From: Chelativorans sp. J32
Lineage (GTDB): Bacteria; Pseudomonadota; Alphaproteobacteria; Rhizobiales; Rhizobiaceae
Assembly (NCBI RefSeq): GCF_000518985.1
Contig: NZ_JAEQ01000020.1
Coordinates: 172-64,171, forward strand
Direction: 5' to 3'
DNA: 64,000 nucleotides
This document shows, one piece after another, positions 53,527 through 62,141 of the stretch (the first letter of the stretch is position 1; every line of letters starts with the position of its first letter). A model generated the notes under the pieces. The model was given only the letters and a program-made list of their open reading frames with translations. It did not search any database and was not told where the DNA came from. The translations under genes and the position numbers were made by a program.

Positions 53527-53870
53527 CACTTCTCCGACTCCCTCCCGTCCACGTGGTCGGTCCCGGTCAACCCGCGCGAGGCGAGGAGGACGACGAGGAA
53601 GAGGGCCGTTGTGGCAAAGCTGATGACGATGGCTGTGAGCACGAGAGCCTGCGGCACCGGATCAGCAAATGCGGCCGGGTCGATCTCCGTGCCCTTTTCC
53701 ACGATCGGGGCGGCGTTCACCCGCAGCCGGCCGGTGCTGAATATGAACAGGTTGACGGCATAGGAGAGTAGCGAAAGCCCGATGATGACTTGATATGTAC
53801 GCGGCCGGAGCAGGAGCCACACACCCGACCCTACCAGCGCACCGATGCTGAGCGACAAGAGGAGTTCCAT
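53526..53870 (-). CDS. phaC: Monovalent cation/H+ antiporter subunit C
   Basis: About 114 residues, NuoK-like with three helices. TYQVIIGLSLLSYAVNLFIFS and DPVPQALVLTAIVISFATTAL are the MnhC/PhaC hallmarks. It overlaps both phaAB and phaD by single-base or four-base junctions. Confidence 0.92.
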   Translation of the reverse strand: MELLLSLSIGALVGSGVWLLLRPRTYQVIIGLSLLSYAVNLFIFSTGRLRVNAAPIVEKGTEIDPAAFADPVPQALVLTAIVISFATTALFLVVLLASRGLTGTDHVDGRESEK

Positions 53871-56785
53871 CAGGCGACCTCCTCCTGCTTTGCCGTTTCC
53901 GCCGCGCGAACACGGTGGCTTCGTATTGACTGATGCGCGATCGCGATCAGCATGAGGACAGTAGCGCCGACCACGAGCAGGAACACGCCGAGATCGAATA
54001 GCAAGGCGCTGGCAACGGGAACCTGGCCGATCAACGGGATTTCCACATAACGGAACGAGGAGGTGAGGAACGGGTAGCCGAAGAGCCAGGAACCTATGCC
54101 CGTAAGAGTCGAGACAAGCAAGCCGGCCCCGATCCAGCGCACCGGCAGGATGCGCAACCGTTCCTCCACCCAGCGCGTGCCTCCTGCCAGGTATTGAAGA
54201 AGGAAGCCGATGGCCATTGCGATGCCGGCGGCGAACCCGCCGCCCGGTAGATCATGACCCCGCAGGAAGATATAGGCCGCCAGCATGATGATGATTGGGA
54301 ACATCCATTGCATGATCACCGACGGCACCAAAAGGTAATCATGTGCCGTTTCGCCGACGCTACGATCGTGATGGGCGTCATCATAGGCATTCTGGATGCG
54401 CTGTTGCTCTGGCAAGCCGATGCTGTCCGGCGCAGGGCGGAAACGGCGCAGCAGCGCGAAGACAGAAAGCGCCACGATGCCCAGAACGGTGATCTCGCCC
54501 AAAGTATCGAATCCGCGGAAATCGACCAGGATCACGTTCACCACATTGGTGCCGCCACCTTCGGAATAGGCGCGCTCCAGATAGAAATCGCCCACCGAAC
54601 GTAGCGGGGCAGCCGTCATGATCGCATAGGAGATCACGGTGATCCCCATTCCGCACGCCAGCGCAATCAGGAAGTCGCGTTGCCGGCGCAGCCTAGCAGC
54701 CAAGCTTGCCGGCGCGTCACTTTCCGCGATGCGTTCCGGCAGCCAGCGTAGGCCAAGCAAAATGAGGACGGTGGTGACGATTTCCACCAACAGCTGGGTG
54801 AGCGCGAGATCCGGCGCCGAAAACCAGACAAAGGTGATGCAGGTCGCCAGGCCGGCACCGCCGAGGAGGATCAAGGCCGCAAGCCGATGGTACTTGGCCT
54901 GATAGGCAGCGGCGATGGCGCAGGTGATGCCCATCGCCCAGACAAGGACAAGTGCCGGATCGAGATTGGCTATGGAGGACAGCTCCGGCATGAGCCCCGC
55001 TTTGAAAAGCGGCCATGCCGTGACGATGATCGCCACCAACACGAGGGTGCGGAGCTGGGGCTGAAGCCTCCGCGTGCCGAGATGAGCCTCCAGCCAGCGC
55101 GCCCAGCGCCATGAGACGGTCACCAGGATGCGCTCGAAGATTCGTTGCCCTCGCAAACCGCGCAGCCCCGGCGGGTCCTCCTCGCAATGGGCGAGATAAC
55201 GGCGGAGCGCTGCATAAAGCAGGATGCCGCCCACGAGAGCGATCAGACTCATCAGAAGCGGCAAGTTGAAGCCGTGCCATATGGAAAGACTATATTCCGG
55301 CGTCTCCTCACGGAGAACGGAGACAATGGCCGTGTGCAGATAGGGGCCGATCGTCAGGCCTGGGATAACGCCGACAAGAAGGCAGGCGAGGACGAGCAAT
55401 TCTATCGGAAGGCGCATCCAGTGCGGCGGCTCGTGCGGCTCCCGCGGCAAGTCGGTTGCCTTGGGTCCGAAAAACACCGAGTGAATGAAACGAACCGAAT
55501 AGGTCACGGCGAAGGCGCCGGCCAATACGGCCAGATAAGGCGTCACCGAATCGAGCAGCGACTCGCGGTGTTCCAGAATTGCCTCGGCAAAGAACATTTC
55601 CTTTGAGAGGAAGCCGTTGAGGAGCGGTACGCCGGCCATTGCTCCGCTCGCCACCATCGCAAGGGTCCCGGTGATCGGAAGCGCGGTGAAGAGGCCGCTC
55701 AGCTTGCGCATGTCACGGGTACCGGCCTCGTGGTCGATGATGCCGGCGGCCATGAACAGGGATGCCTTGAACGTGGCATGGTTCACCATGTGGAAGATCG
55801 CGGCGACGGCGGCGAGAGGGCTTCCAAGGCTCAGGAGCGTGGTGATGAGGCCGAGATGGCTGATCGTGGAGTAGGCGAGAAGGCCCTTCAGATCCTGCTG
55901 GAAAATCGCGAAATAGGCGCCGAGGAGAAGGGTGGTGAGGCCGGCGGTTCCGACGATGAAGAACCATGCATCGGTGCCGGCGAGCACCGGCCACAAGCGG
56001 GCAAGAAGGAACACGCCTGCTTTGACCATCGTCGCCGAATGCAGATAGGCGGAAACGGGCGTGGGCGCCGCCATGGCATTCGGCAGCCAGAAATGGAAGG
56101 GGAACTGCGCGCTTTTGGTAAGCGCGCCAGCCAGTATGAGCAGGAGCGCCGGCAGATAAAGCGCATGCGAGCGGATTTCGGCTCCTGATCTCAGGACGAC
56201 ATCGAGATCATAGCTGCCGACAATGTGGCCGATGAGGATAACGCCCAGGAGCAGACAAAACCCGCCCATCCCGGTGACTGTGAGAGCCATGCGTGCTCCG
56301 TCGCGGGCAGCGGCATTGTGATGCCAATATCCGATCAGAAGAAAGGAGAAGATACTGGTCGCTTCCCAGAAGACCACCATCAGGACGAGGTTTCCGGAAA
56401 GCACCATGCCCTGCATCGCGCCCATAAAGGCCAGCAACAGCGAGTAGAAGCGCGGGACAGGATCCTGCGGCGACATGTAGTAACGCGCATAGATGACCAC
56501 GAGAAACCCGATCCCGGCGATCAGCATCGTGAACAGCCAGGCAAAACCATCCATTCGCAGGGTCAGGTTGAGACCCAGCTCCGGAAGCCACTGCAGATCA
56601 AGACGGACTACTCTTCCGCCCTCGATGGCGGGATAAAGCAATATGGCCAGGCCCAAAGCAAACAGAGTGACCGCGCCTGATAACCAAGCCTCCGCGTTTC
56701 TCGCATTCGCCTGAAAAAGCGCCGCCAGCAGCGCGCCCAGGAAAGGCAGAAGAATCAGGGCGAGGAGTACGTTTTCCGTAATCAT
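53870..56785 (-). CDS. phaAB: Monovalent cation/H+ antiporter subunits A and B fused
   Basis: About 971 residues. Residues 1 to about 780 are PhaA, NuoL-like with many helices; MVVFWEATSIFSFLLIGYWH has the helix-5 glutamate and FPFHFWLPNAMAAPTPVSAY the helix-7 region. Residues beyond about 800 are the PhaB domain, with VIMQWMFPIIIMLAAYIFLRGHDLPGGG split over one loop and helix. A and B fusion defines group-2 mrp operons, common in alphaproteobacteria. This fits pH adaptation and K+ or Na+ export. The ATG at 56785 (MITENVLL) is preferred; the frame is open to 56797. The upstream region contains three tandem palindromes. Confidence 0.92.
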   Translation of the reverse strand: MITENVLLALILLPFLGALLAALFQANARNAEAWLSGAVTLFALGLAILLYPAIEGGRVVRLDLQWLPELGLNLTLRMDGFAWLFTMLIAGIGFLVVIYARYYMSPQDPVPRFYSLLLAFMGAMQGMVLSGNLVLMVVFWEATSIFSFLLIGYWHHNAAARDGARMALTVTGMGGFCLLLGVILIGHIVGSYDLDVVLRSGAEIRSHALYLPALLLILAGALTKSAQFPFHFWLPNAMAAPTPVSAYLHSATMVKAGVFLLARLWPVLAGTDAWFFIVGTAGLTTLLLGAYFAIFQQDLKGLLAYSTISHLGLITTLLSLGSPLAAVAAIFHMVNHATFKASLFMAAGIIDHEAGTRDMRKLSGLFTALPITGTLAMVASGAMAGVPLLNGFLSKEMFFAEAILEHRESLLDSVTPYLAVLAGAFAVTYSVRFIHSVFFGPKATDLPREPHEPPHWMRLPIELLVLACLLVGVIPGLTIGPYLHTAIVSVLREETPEYSLSIWHGFNLPLLMSLIALVGGILLYAALRRYLAHCEEDPPGLRGLRGQRIFERILVTVSWRWARWLEAHLGTRRLQPQLRTLVLVAIIVTAWPLFKAGLMPELSSIANLDPALVLVWAMGITCAIAAAYQAKYHRLAALILLGGAGLATCITFVWFSAPDLALTQLLVEIVTTVLILLGLRWLPERIAESDAPASLAARLRRQRDFLIALACGMGITVISYAIMTAAPLRSVGDFYLERAYSEGGGTNVVNVILVDFRGFDTLGEITVLGIVALSVFALLRRFRPAPDSIGLPEQQRIQNAYDDAHHDRSVGETAHDYLLVPSVIMQWMFPIIIMLAAYIFLRGHDLPGGGFAAGIAMAIGFLLQYLAGGTRWVEERLRILPVRWIGAGLLVSTLTGIGSWLFGYPFLTSSFRYVEIPLIGQVPVASALLFDLGVFLLVVGATVLMLIAIAHQSIRSHRVRAAETAKQEEVA

Positions 56786-56813
56786 CCAACAATGCACTCA
56801 TAAAAGCATAAAG

Positions 56814-56877
56814 GGCCAAGACTTGGCCTAGATCTTCAACAAGATCCTGGGTTCCACTTTGCCATGCCGGGTGGAAC
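56814..56877. repeat. Three tandem palindromes upstream of the pha operon
   Basis: GGCCAAG-A-CTTGGCC (56814-56828), GATCTT-CAAC-AAGATC (56831-56846) and GTTCCAC-N13-GTGGAAC (56851-56877) follow one another with only a few bases between. All are perfect. They lie 29-92 bases before phaAB, so they may be protein-binding dyads or a folded leader of the pha message. Confidence 0.6.
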
Positions 56878-56939
56878 TATGATTGTCGAGCGATCTACTC
56901 TCTGTGGCCGGGCAGGTTCAGTCAGCGAAGCCAATCGCT

Positions 56940-57332
56940 TCAGCTGAGCATATGCTCTCCAGGCGGAGCCCTCGGATCTTTTTCCCTATTCGGGCTGGGT
57001 AAAATTCCCTGAACGCTTGCTCCGGCTTGAGAGGCGCTCTCTTCGGCGTTCCACTGAAAGCCGGTAAAGGGTGCTTCAAATGCAGCATCATCCCCGCCCA
57101 CTGCACCCTTGCAATCGGCGCCGTCCCGGTTTCGGATTTCCTGAGATGAGGGAGAGGGCACGCGGAACTTATTCTGCAGCGGTTCCAGTGCCGTTCCCGG
57201 GCTTGCGGAATCCCAAAGCGACCGCGCAAAGGAGACGTGCGAGCAGGCGATCACGATCACGCATGCCAGCAAGGCTGGCAGCCAGCGAGAAAAATGAGAT
57301 GGGCGGTGCGGCTCCGCTCCGTTCAACGGCAT
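56940..57332 (-). CDS. Possible small exported protein, unknown function
   Basis: About 130 residues. The N-terminus SRWLPALLACVIVIACSHVSFA resembles a signal peptide (about residues 15-36), with a cysteine at the centre. The rest is polar, rich in Pro, Ser, Gly and Ala, and has no recognised domain. It ends MLS at 56940. The gene is isolated between the pha and mat operons. Composition does not differ clearly from noncoding frames in such GC-rich DNA, so it may be spurious. Confidence 0.35.
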   Translation of the reverse strand: MPLNGAEPHRPSHFSRWLPALLACVIVIACSHVSFARSLWDSASPGTALEPLQNKFRVPSPSSQEIRNRDGADCKGAVGGDDAAFEAPFTGFQWNAEESASQAGASVQGILPSPNREKDPRAPPGEHMLS

Positions 57333-57507
57333 CTCCGGAATGTTTTAGCTTGTGCGCCAATTTAGGCAGTTATGAGCAGGTTTGTCTAACGTTTCTATGA
57401 AGTTCAGGCAATTAATCTGTGTTGCGTCGATTGCGCGCGACCCCACGGGTTTCAAGTCCTGTGTCGCACCTAATTCGCCCTGAGGACCTCATTTCGCCAG
57501 CCATCCC

Positions 57508-57540
57508 ATTGCATGCTTGTGGGAAGGTATTGTATGCAAT
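57508..57540. promoter_or_regulatory. Candidate operator of the mat operon
   Basis: TTGCAT (57509-57514) and ATGCAA (57534-57539) form a dyad with a 19-base spacer. The right arm is itself a near-palindrome, ATTGTATGCAAT. It ends six bases before the ribosome-binding site of matA. A similar dyad with an 18-base spacer stands at 63858-63887, consistent with a FadR-type GntR operator. Confidence 0.6.
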
Positions 57541-57558
57541 TATGTGGAGGATGAGCTT

Positions 57559-58938
57559 ATGTGGTCGCAGACTAGGCTTGGCAGGCGACTGGAAATCTCT
57601 TCATTCGTCGCGGATTTCATCCAGGCGCTGACGGATCGGCGCTGGCCTTCCCTTGGAGGCACTGGCGGTCTGACGCCCAAGGAAGCGGATCTGGGGCAGA
57701 TCTGCGAGCTGTTGTTGTCGCGACGGGGAGAGGTCTCGGGGGTCGCCCTCGCCAGCCTGCTCCTGGATGCATATGCCAAAGCTACGCCCGAAAGCCAAAA
57801 TGCCTTCCTCAGGACACTGCTTGACGGCTTCGGTGTCGATCGGGATGCACTTGCGCAGGCGATCACAACCTATGCCGCGACCGGCGAGGCGAGCGCCGCC
57901 GGCAATCTGCATAAAGCGGCAGAGCCGCGGCGCCAGGAGCTCTTCCGTCGCCTCAACATGGCGCCAGGAGGGACGCGCGCCCTGGTCCGTATGCGTGAGC
58001 ATGTACTGTCGCGTCTGGTCCAGGAACCGGAGCTCGCCGCGGTCGACGATGATTTCGTCCATCTCTTCTCCTCCTGGTTCAACAGGGGATTCCTCACGCT
58101 GGAGGCCATCGACTGGCACACGCCTGCCAACATACTGGAAAAGATCATCCGATATGAGGCGGTGCATGAGATCACCGACTGGGACGAACTGCGCCGCCGC
58201 GTGGAGCCTCGGGATCGGCGCTGCTTCGCCTTCTTCCATCCGCAGATGCCGGACGAGCCGCTGATCTTTGTCGAGGTGGCTCTTGCAGGGCAGATCATCA
58301 CCTCGATGGATGCCGTCCTGGATGTGGGACGGGAGTCGATCGCTGCCGAGGACGCAAGCACCGCGGTCTTCTACTCCATCTCCAACTGCCAGAACGGGCT
58401 GAAGGGCATCTCCTTCGGCAATCTTCTCATCAAACAAGTGGTGACGGACCTGAAGCAGGAGCTTCCCAATCTCAGAACCTTTGTCACCCTTTCCCCCGTG
58501 CCGGGCTTTGCAGACTGGCTGCGCGAAGAGCTGGGCCAAAACTCGTTGCGGATGATCAGCATCGAGGACAGGGAGGTCCTGACGGGGAAAGATCTCCTCA
58601 AGCACGAGGAGCACGATGCCGAGGTCCGCCGGGCCTTGTTGCGCGCGGCCGCGGCCTATCTGCTATCGGCCAAGCGAGGGGATGGCCGCCCCCTGGACCC
58701 GGTTGCCCGATTCCATCTCGGCAATGGCGCCCGGCTCGAACGTATCAATTTGCTGGCGGACAAGTCTGCGCGGGCGATGCGGCAGTCCTTCGGCGTGATG
58801 GTCAACTATCTCTACGAGCCGAGAATGATCGAGGAAAATCACGAGCGTTTTGCGGAAAACGGAGAGGTGGTCGCCTCGCCGGAAACCCGCAAGCTCTTTC
58901 GACCGGACAGGACAGAATCAGAGAAGGCAATTATGTAA
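57559..58938 (+). CDS. matA: Malonyl-CoA decarboxylase
   Basis: About 459 residues, normal for bacterial MatA. It converts malonyl-CoA to acetyl-CoA and CO2. The N-terminal helical domain is followed by the catalytic acetyltransferase-like domain, with FFHPQMPDEPLIFVEVAL, VFYSISNCQNGLKG (Ser273) and VARFHLGNGARLERIN (His386), which sit in the segments expected to hold the catalytic serine and histidine. The C-terminus MVNYLYEPRMIEENHERF is also typical. GGAGG at 57546-57550 places the start at the ATG at 57559. Its stop shares one base with the start of matB. The operator upstream and the GntR gene at 63117 suggest malonate induction. Confidence 0.92.
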   Translation: MWSQTRLGRRLEISSFVADFIQALTDRRWPSLGGTGGLTPKEADLGQICELLLSRRGEVSGVALASLLLDAYAKATPESQNAFLRTLLDGFGVDRDALAQAITTYAATGEASAAGNLHKAAEPRRQELFRRLNMAPGGTRALVRMREHVLSRLVQEPELAAVDDDFVHLFSSWFNRGFLTLEAIDWHTPANILEKIIRYEAVHEITDWDELRRRVEPRDRRCFAFFHPQMPDEPLIFVEVALAGQIITSMDAVLDVGRESIAAEDASTAVFYSISNCQNGLKGISFGNLLIKQVVTDLKQELPNLRTFVTLSPVPGFADWLREELGQNSLRMISIEDREVLTGKDLLKHEEHDAEVRRALLRAAAAYLLSAKRGDGRPLDPVARFHLGNGARLERINLLADKSARAMRQSFGVMVNYLYEPRMIEENHERFAENGEVVASPETRKLFRPDRTESEKAIM

Positions 58939-60467
58939 TGACGAACAACCTGTTCTCGCACCTGATCGCGCATGCCGGGCTTGACCGGACCGCGCTGATT
59001 GTTCCGGCGCACGGCCAGGTGAGCTACCGTGATCTCGATCGGATGTCGGCGCGCTATGCCAATGCCCTGCGCGGGTTAGGCGTTAAGCCGGGAGATCGGG
59101 TGGCGGTACAGGCCGAGAAGTCGCTGGGTGCGGTTCTTCTTTATCTCGGTGTGCTGCGCATGGGGGCGGTCTATTTGCCCCTCAACACGGCCTATACGCC
59201 GGCGGAAACTTCCTATTTCATTGGCGATGCCGAGCCGACTGTTTTCGTATGCGATCCCGCGCGAGAGGCGTCGGCGCGTGATCTCTGCCGTGATGGTCTC
59301 ACGCAAGTGCTCGCCCTGGGCGGAAGCCTCGATGCGCTGGTAGAGAACCAGGAAGATCATTTCGAGACGGTTGCGGTGTCGGACGACGATCTTGCCGCCA
59401 TTCTCTATACATCCGGCACCACAGGACGCTCCAAGGGCGCCATGCTCAGCCATGGCAATCTGCTTTCCAACGTGACCGCGCTGAAGGAGTCTTGGCGTTA
59501 CACGCAGGACGACGTCCTGATCCATGCGCTGCCGATCTTCCATACGCATGGCCTTTTTGTTGCGCTGAACCTCACCTTCTTTTCCCGGGCTTCGGTTATT
59601 CTTCTGCCGAAGTTCGATCCGGACGCCGTCATGGATGCGATGTCCTCCGCGACGGTCCTGATGGGCGTTCCGACCTTCTATACGCGCCTGCTTTCCCATC
59701 CTGGTCTTACAGCAGAAGCATGCCGCCATATGCGCGTCTTCATCTCCGGATCCGCTCCGCTGCGGGCGGAGACACATGAAGAATGGAAAGAGCGGACCGG
59801 CCACGCCATTCTCGAACGCTACGGGATGACCGAGACGAACATGAATACGTCGAACCCGTATGACGAGGAGCGGCGTGCAGGCACGGTAGGCTTTCCGCTC
59901 CCCGGCGTGAGTGCGCGCATCGTCCATCCGCAGACCAACACCCCTCTGCCCACCGATGAAATCGGCATGATCCAGGTGAAGGGTCCGAACGTTTTCCAGG
60001 GGTACTGGCGGATGCCGGAGAAGACAGCTTCGGAGTTTACCGCCGACGGCTACTTCATCACTGGCGACCTGGGCAAGGTCGACGGGGACGGATACATCCA
60101 TATCATCGGACGGCAGAAGGATCTGGTGATCACCGGAGGCTATAATGTCTATCCGAAGGAGATCGAGGTAGAGATCGATGCCATCCCGGGCGTAGCCGAG
60201 AGCGCCGTTTTCGGCGTGGAGGACGCGGACATGGGAGAACGGGTTGTCGCGGCGATCGTCCGCGATGGCAGCTGCGACGTGCAGGCTGCAGATATCGAAA
60301 ATCATCTCGGCAGCCGGCTTGCCCGATATAAACAGCCGCGGGAGATCGTTTTCCTTGCGGAATTGCCGCGGAACACGATGGGCAAAGTGCAGAAGGAAGT
60401 CCTGCGGCGGAACCATGCTGCTGCGGCGAACCAGCGGAGCACCAGGGAGGTGGAGAATGCTCGTTGA
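58938..60467 (+). CDS. matB: Malonyl-CoA synthetase (malonate-CoA ligase)
   Basis: About 509 residues of the AMP-forming ligase family. ILYTSGTTGRSKGAMLSHGNLL is split by the usual P-loop glycines, with MTETNMNTSNPYDEERRAG as the A5 region, typical of MatB. The catalytic lysine is in RNTMGKVQKEVLR near the C-terminus. It converts malonate, and possibly methylmalonate, to the CoA ester that MatA decarboxylates. The assignment rests on the family sequence and the direct overlap with matA (TAATG). Confidence 0.9.
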   Translation: MTNNLFSHLIAHAGLDRTALIVPAHGQVSYRDLDRMSARYANALRGLGVKPGDRVAVQAEKSLGAVLLYLGVLRMGAVYLPLNTAYTPAETSYFIGDAEPTVFVCDPAREASARDLCRDGLTQVLALGGSLDALVENQEDHFETVAVSDDDLAAILYTSGTTGRSKGAMLSHGNLLSNVTALKESWRYTQDDVLIHALPIFHTHGLFVALNLTFFSRASVILLPKFDPDAVMDAMSSATVLMGVPTFYTRLLSHPGLTAEACRHMRVFISGSAPLRAETHEEWKERTGHAILERYGMTETNMNTSNPYDEERRAGTVGFPLPGVSARIVHPQTNTPLPTDEIGMIQVKGPNVFQGYWRMPEKTASEFTADGYFITGDLGKVDGDGYIHIIGRQKDLVITGGYNVYPKEIEVEIDAIPGVAESAVFGVEDADMGERVVAAIVRDGSCDVQAADIENHLGSRLARYKQPREIVFLAELPRNTMGKVQKEVLRRNHAAAANQRSTREVENAR

Positions 60468-62130
60468 AAAAGAACGGACGATGGCTGACACCGGAATAAG
60501 TGTCCTTGATCCGCGTGGATACCCTCCGGTGGTCACCGGCAGAACACCGGCGCCCCGGCTGGGCACGCTAGACGGCAAGACCATCTATCTTGTTGACAGC
60601 CGCTTTGACGACTCGATCGAGCTGTTGAAGCAGATCGAGATCTGGTTTCGCGAATATATGCCCAGCGTAAAAACCAAGATCGTCCAGCTCGCGAGCACCT
60701 ACGCGAAGGATGATCCCGCGCTTTGGGAGGAGATCCGGGCCAATGGGCATGGTGCGATCCTCGGCGTCGGGCATTGCAGCACCTGCGCGCCGGCCGTGTG
60801 CACCCACGCGATCACGCTTGAGACCAAGTATGGGGTCCCGACGGTCGCGGTCCATACAGACAAGTTCGAGAAAGTCGTGAAATCGGTTGCCCGCATGGGT
60901 GGCCTGCCGCAACTGCCTCTGGTTTTCGTGCCGCAGCCGGTAATGGGCAAGACGCCGGCCGAGCTGCGCGAATACGTGTTGGGAGCCGATCCGGTCCGTG
61001 GTGAGCCGGTGATGCGCGAGATTGTGGAGGCTTTGACCCAGGGGCTCGCGCAAACTTCGTCCGCTGATCTGGTTGTCGCGAAGGCCCCGACAGAGCGCCT
61101 TCTTCCGGCGGACACGGAAGAGAACCTGCACGAACTCTTTCTCCGCAACAACTGGACGGACAAACTGCCGATCGTTCTTCCCACGGAAGAGCGGGTGGCT
61201 CAGATGCTCAAGGGTACGAGCCGGGCCCCTGATGAAGTGGTCGGCAAGATGCAGCCGACCGCCAATCGTGGTGCATGGAGCTACACGGTCGAAAAGGTGG
61301 CGGTAAACGCCGTCATGGCTGGCGCCCGGCCGGAATATTTTCCCGTGATCCTCGCTCTTGCCGCCAGCGGCGTGAGCGCGCGAGGGAGCACCTCGAGTTC
61401 TGGTTCGGCGATGGTGGTCGTCAACGGGCCGGTCCGTCATGAGATCGGTATGAATATGGGCATCGGGGCCTTGGGGCCCTACAATCATGCCAACGCCACC
61501 ATTGGCCGCGCTTACGGCCTGCTGTCGCAGAATCTGCAGGGCGGATCCGTGCCGGGCGAAACTTTCATGGGCTCGCTCGGCAACAATTATACCTATAACA
61601 GCATCACCTTCGCGGAAAATGAGGAACGGAGTCCCTGGGAACCGCTGCATGTGCAGAAGGGGTTCGATGCCGATGCAAGCACCGTCAGCATCTTCTTCGG
61701 CTGCCGCTCGACCACGTTCAGCCTGGGCTTGCGGGAGCAGCACTGGCGCGAACATGTGCGCGACATGCTGCTTGGCACCGACGCGGTAACGGCTCCCGTG
61801 TTGCTGCTCGATCCGATCACCGCGCGCCAGTTCGTGGAACGGGGTGGTTTCACCAAAAAGGCCGATCTCATTTCCTGGATCCATGAGACCGCCATGATGC
61901 CGGCAAGCCGCTACTGGGATCTACAACTGATCCAGAACTACGTCTATCCACGCGCCACATTCGGTGAGGAGCCGATGGCGAGCGAATTGAAGAAGGGGCC
62001 AGACGAGCTGGTCCATATCTTCCGTCTGCCGGAGATCAATGCTGTCGTGGTCGGCGGGGAGACGAATGGCTATTGGCAGATCATGGGTGCGCGATATCAG
62101 GCCACGATCTCCATTGACGAGTGGCGCTAG
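60457..62130 (+). CDS. UGSC-like redox protein (Cys form) fused to a large uncharacterised domain
   Basis: About 557 residues. The N-terminal 200 residues resemble the UGSC (seleno)protein family: LDGKTIYLVDSRFDDSIELL opens it and GVGHCSTCAPAVCTH occupies the site that in UGSC members reads GxGD-U-G-S-C. Here Sec is replaced by Cys107, with Cys110 and Cys115 nearby; all are TGC codons. PTVAVHTDKFEKVVKSV follows as in the family. The remaining 350 residues (AWSYTVEKVAVNAVMAG, MGIGALGPYNHANATIG, GETFMGSLGNNYTYNS) are not recognised. GGAGG at 60446-60450 favours ATG at 60457, overlapping matB by 11 bases. The next gene encodes a thioredoxin-reductase-like protein, a natural electron donor. Substrate unknown. 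Confidence 0.75.
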   Translation: MLVEKERTMADTGISVLDPRGYPPVVTGRTPAPRLGTLDGKTIYLVDSRFDDSIELLKQIEIWFREYMPSVKTKIVQLASTYAKDDPALWEEIRANGHGAILGVGHCSTCAPAVCTHAITLETKYGVPTVAVHTDKFEKVVKSVARMGGLPQLPLVFVPQPVMGKTPAELREYVLGADPVRGEPVMREIVEALTQGLAQTSSADLVVAKAPTERLLPADTEENLHELFLRNNWTDKLPIVLPTEERVAQMLKGTSRAPDEVVGKMQPTANRGAWSYTVEKVAVNAVMAGARPEYFPVILALAASGVSARGSTSSSGSAMVVVNGPVRHEIGMNMGIGALGPYNHANATIGRAYGLLSQNLQGGSVPGETFMGSLGNNYTYNSITFAENEERSPWEPLHVQKGFDADASTVSIFFGCRSTTFSLGLREQHWREHVRDMLLGTDAVTAPVLLLDPITARQFVERGGFTKKADLISWIHETAMMPASRYWDLQLIQNYVYPRATFGEEPMASELKKGPDELVHIFRLPEINAVVVGGETNGYWQIMGARYQATISIDEWR

Positions 62131-62141
62131 GCGGACCGGAC

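Larger units (their letters stand above)
56786..57558. other. Divergent control region between pha and mat operons
   Basis: 773 bases between the phaAB and matA starts. It holds three tandem palindromes next to phaAB, a doubtful small exported-protein gene on the minus strand at 56940-57332, and the mat operator next to matA. No RNA gene is recognised. Confidence 0.6.

Noticed and set aside
60775-60786. Possibility that the UGSC-like protein is a selenoprotein
   Set aside because: The key codons are TGC, not TGA, so the site is Cys in this organism.
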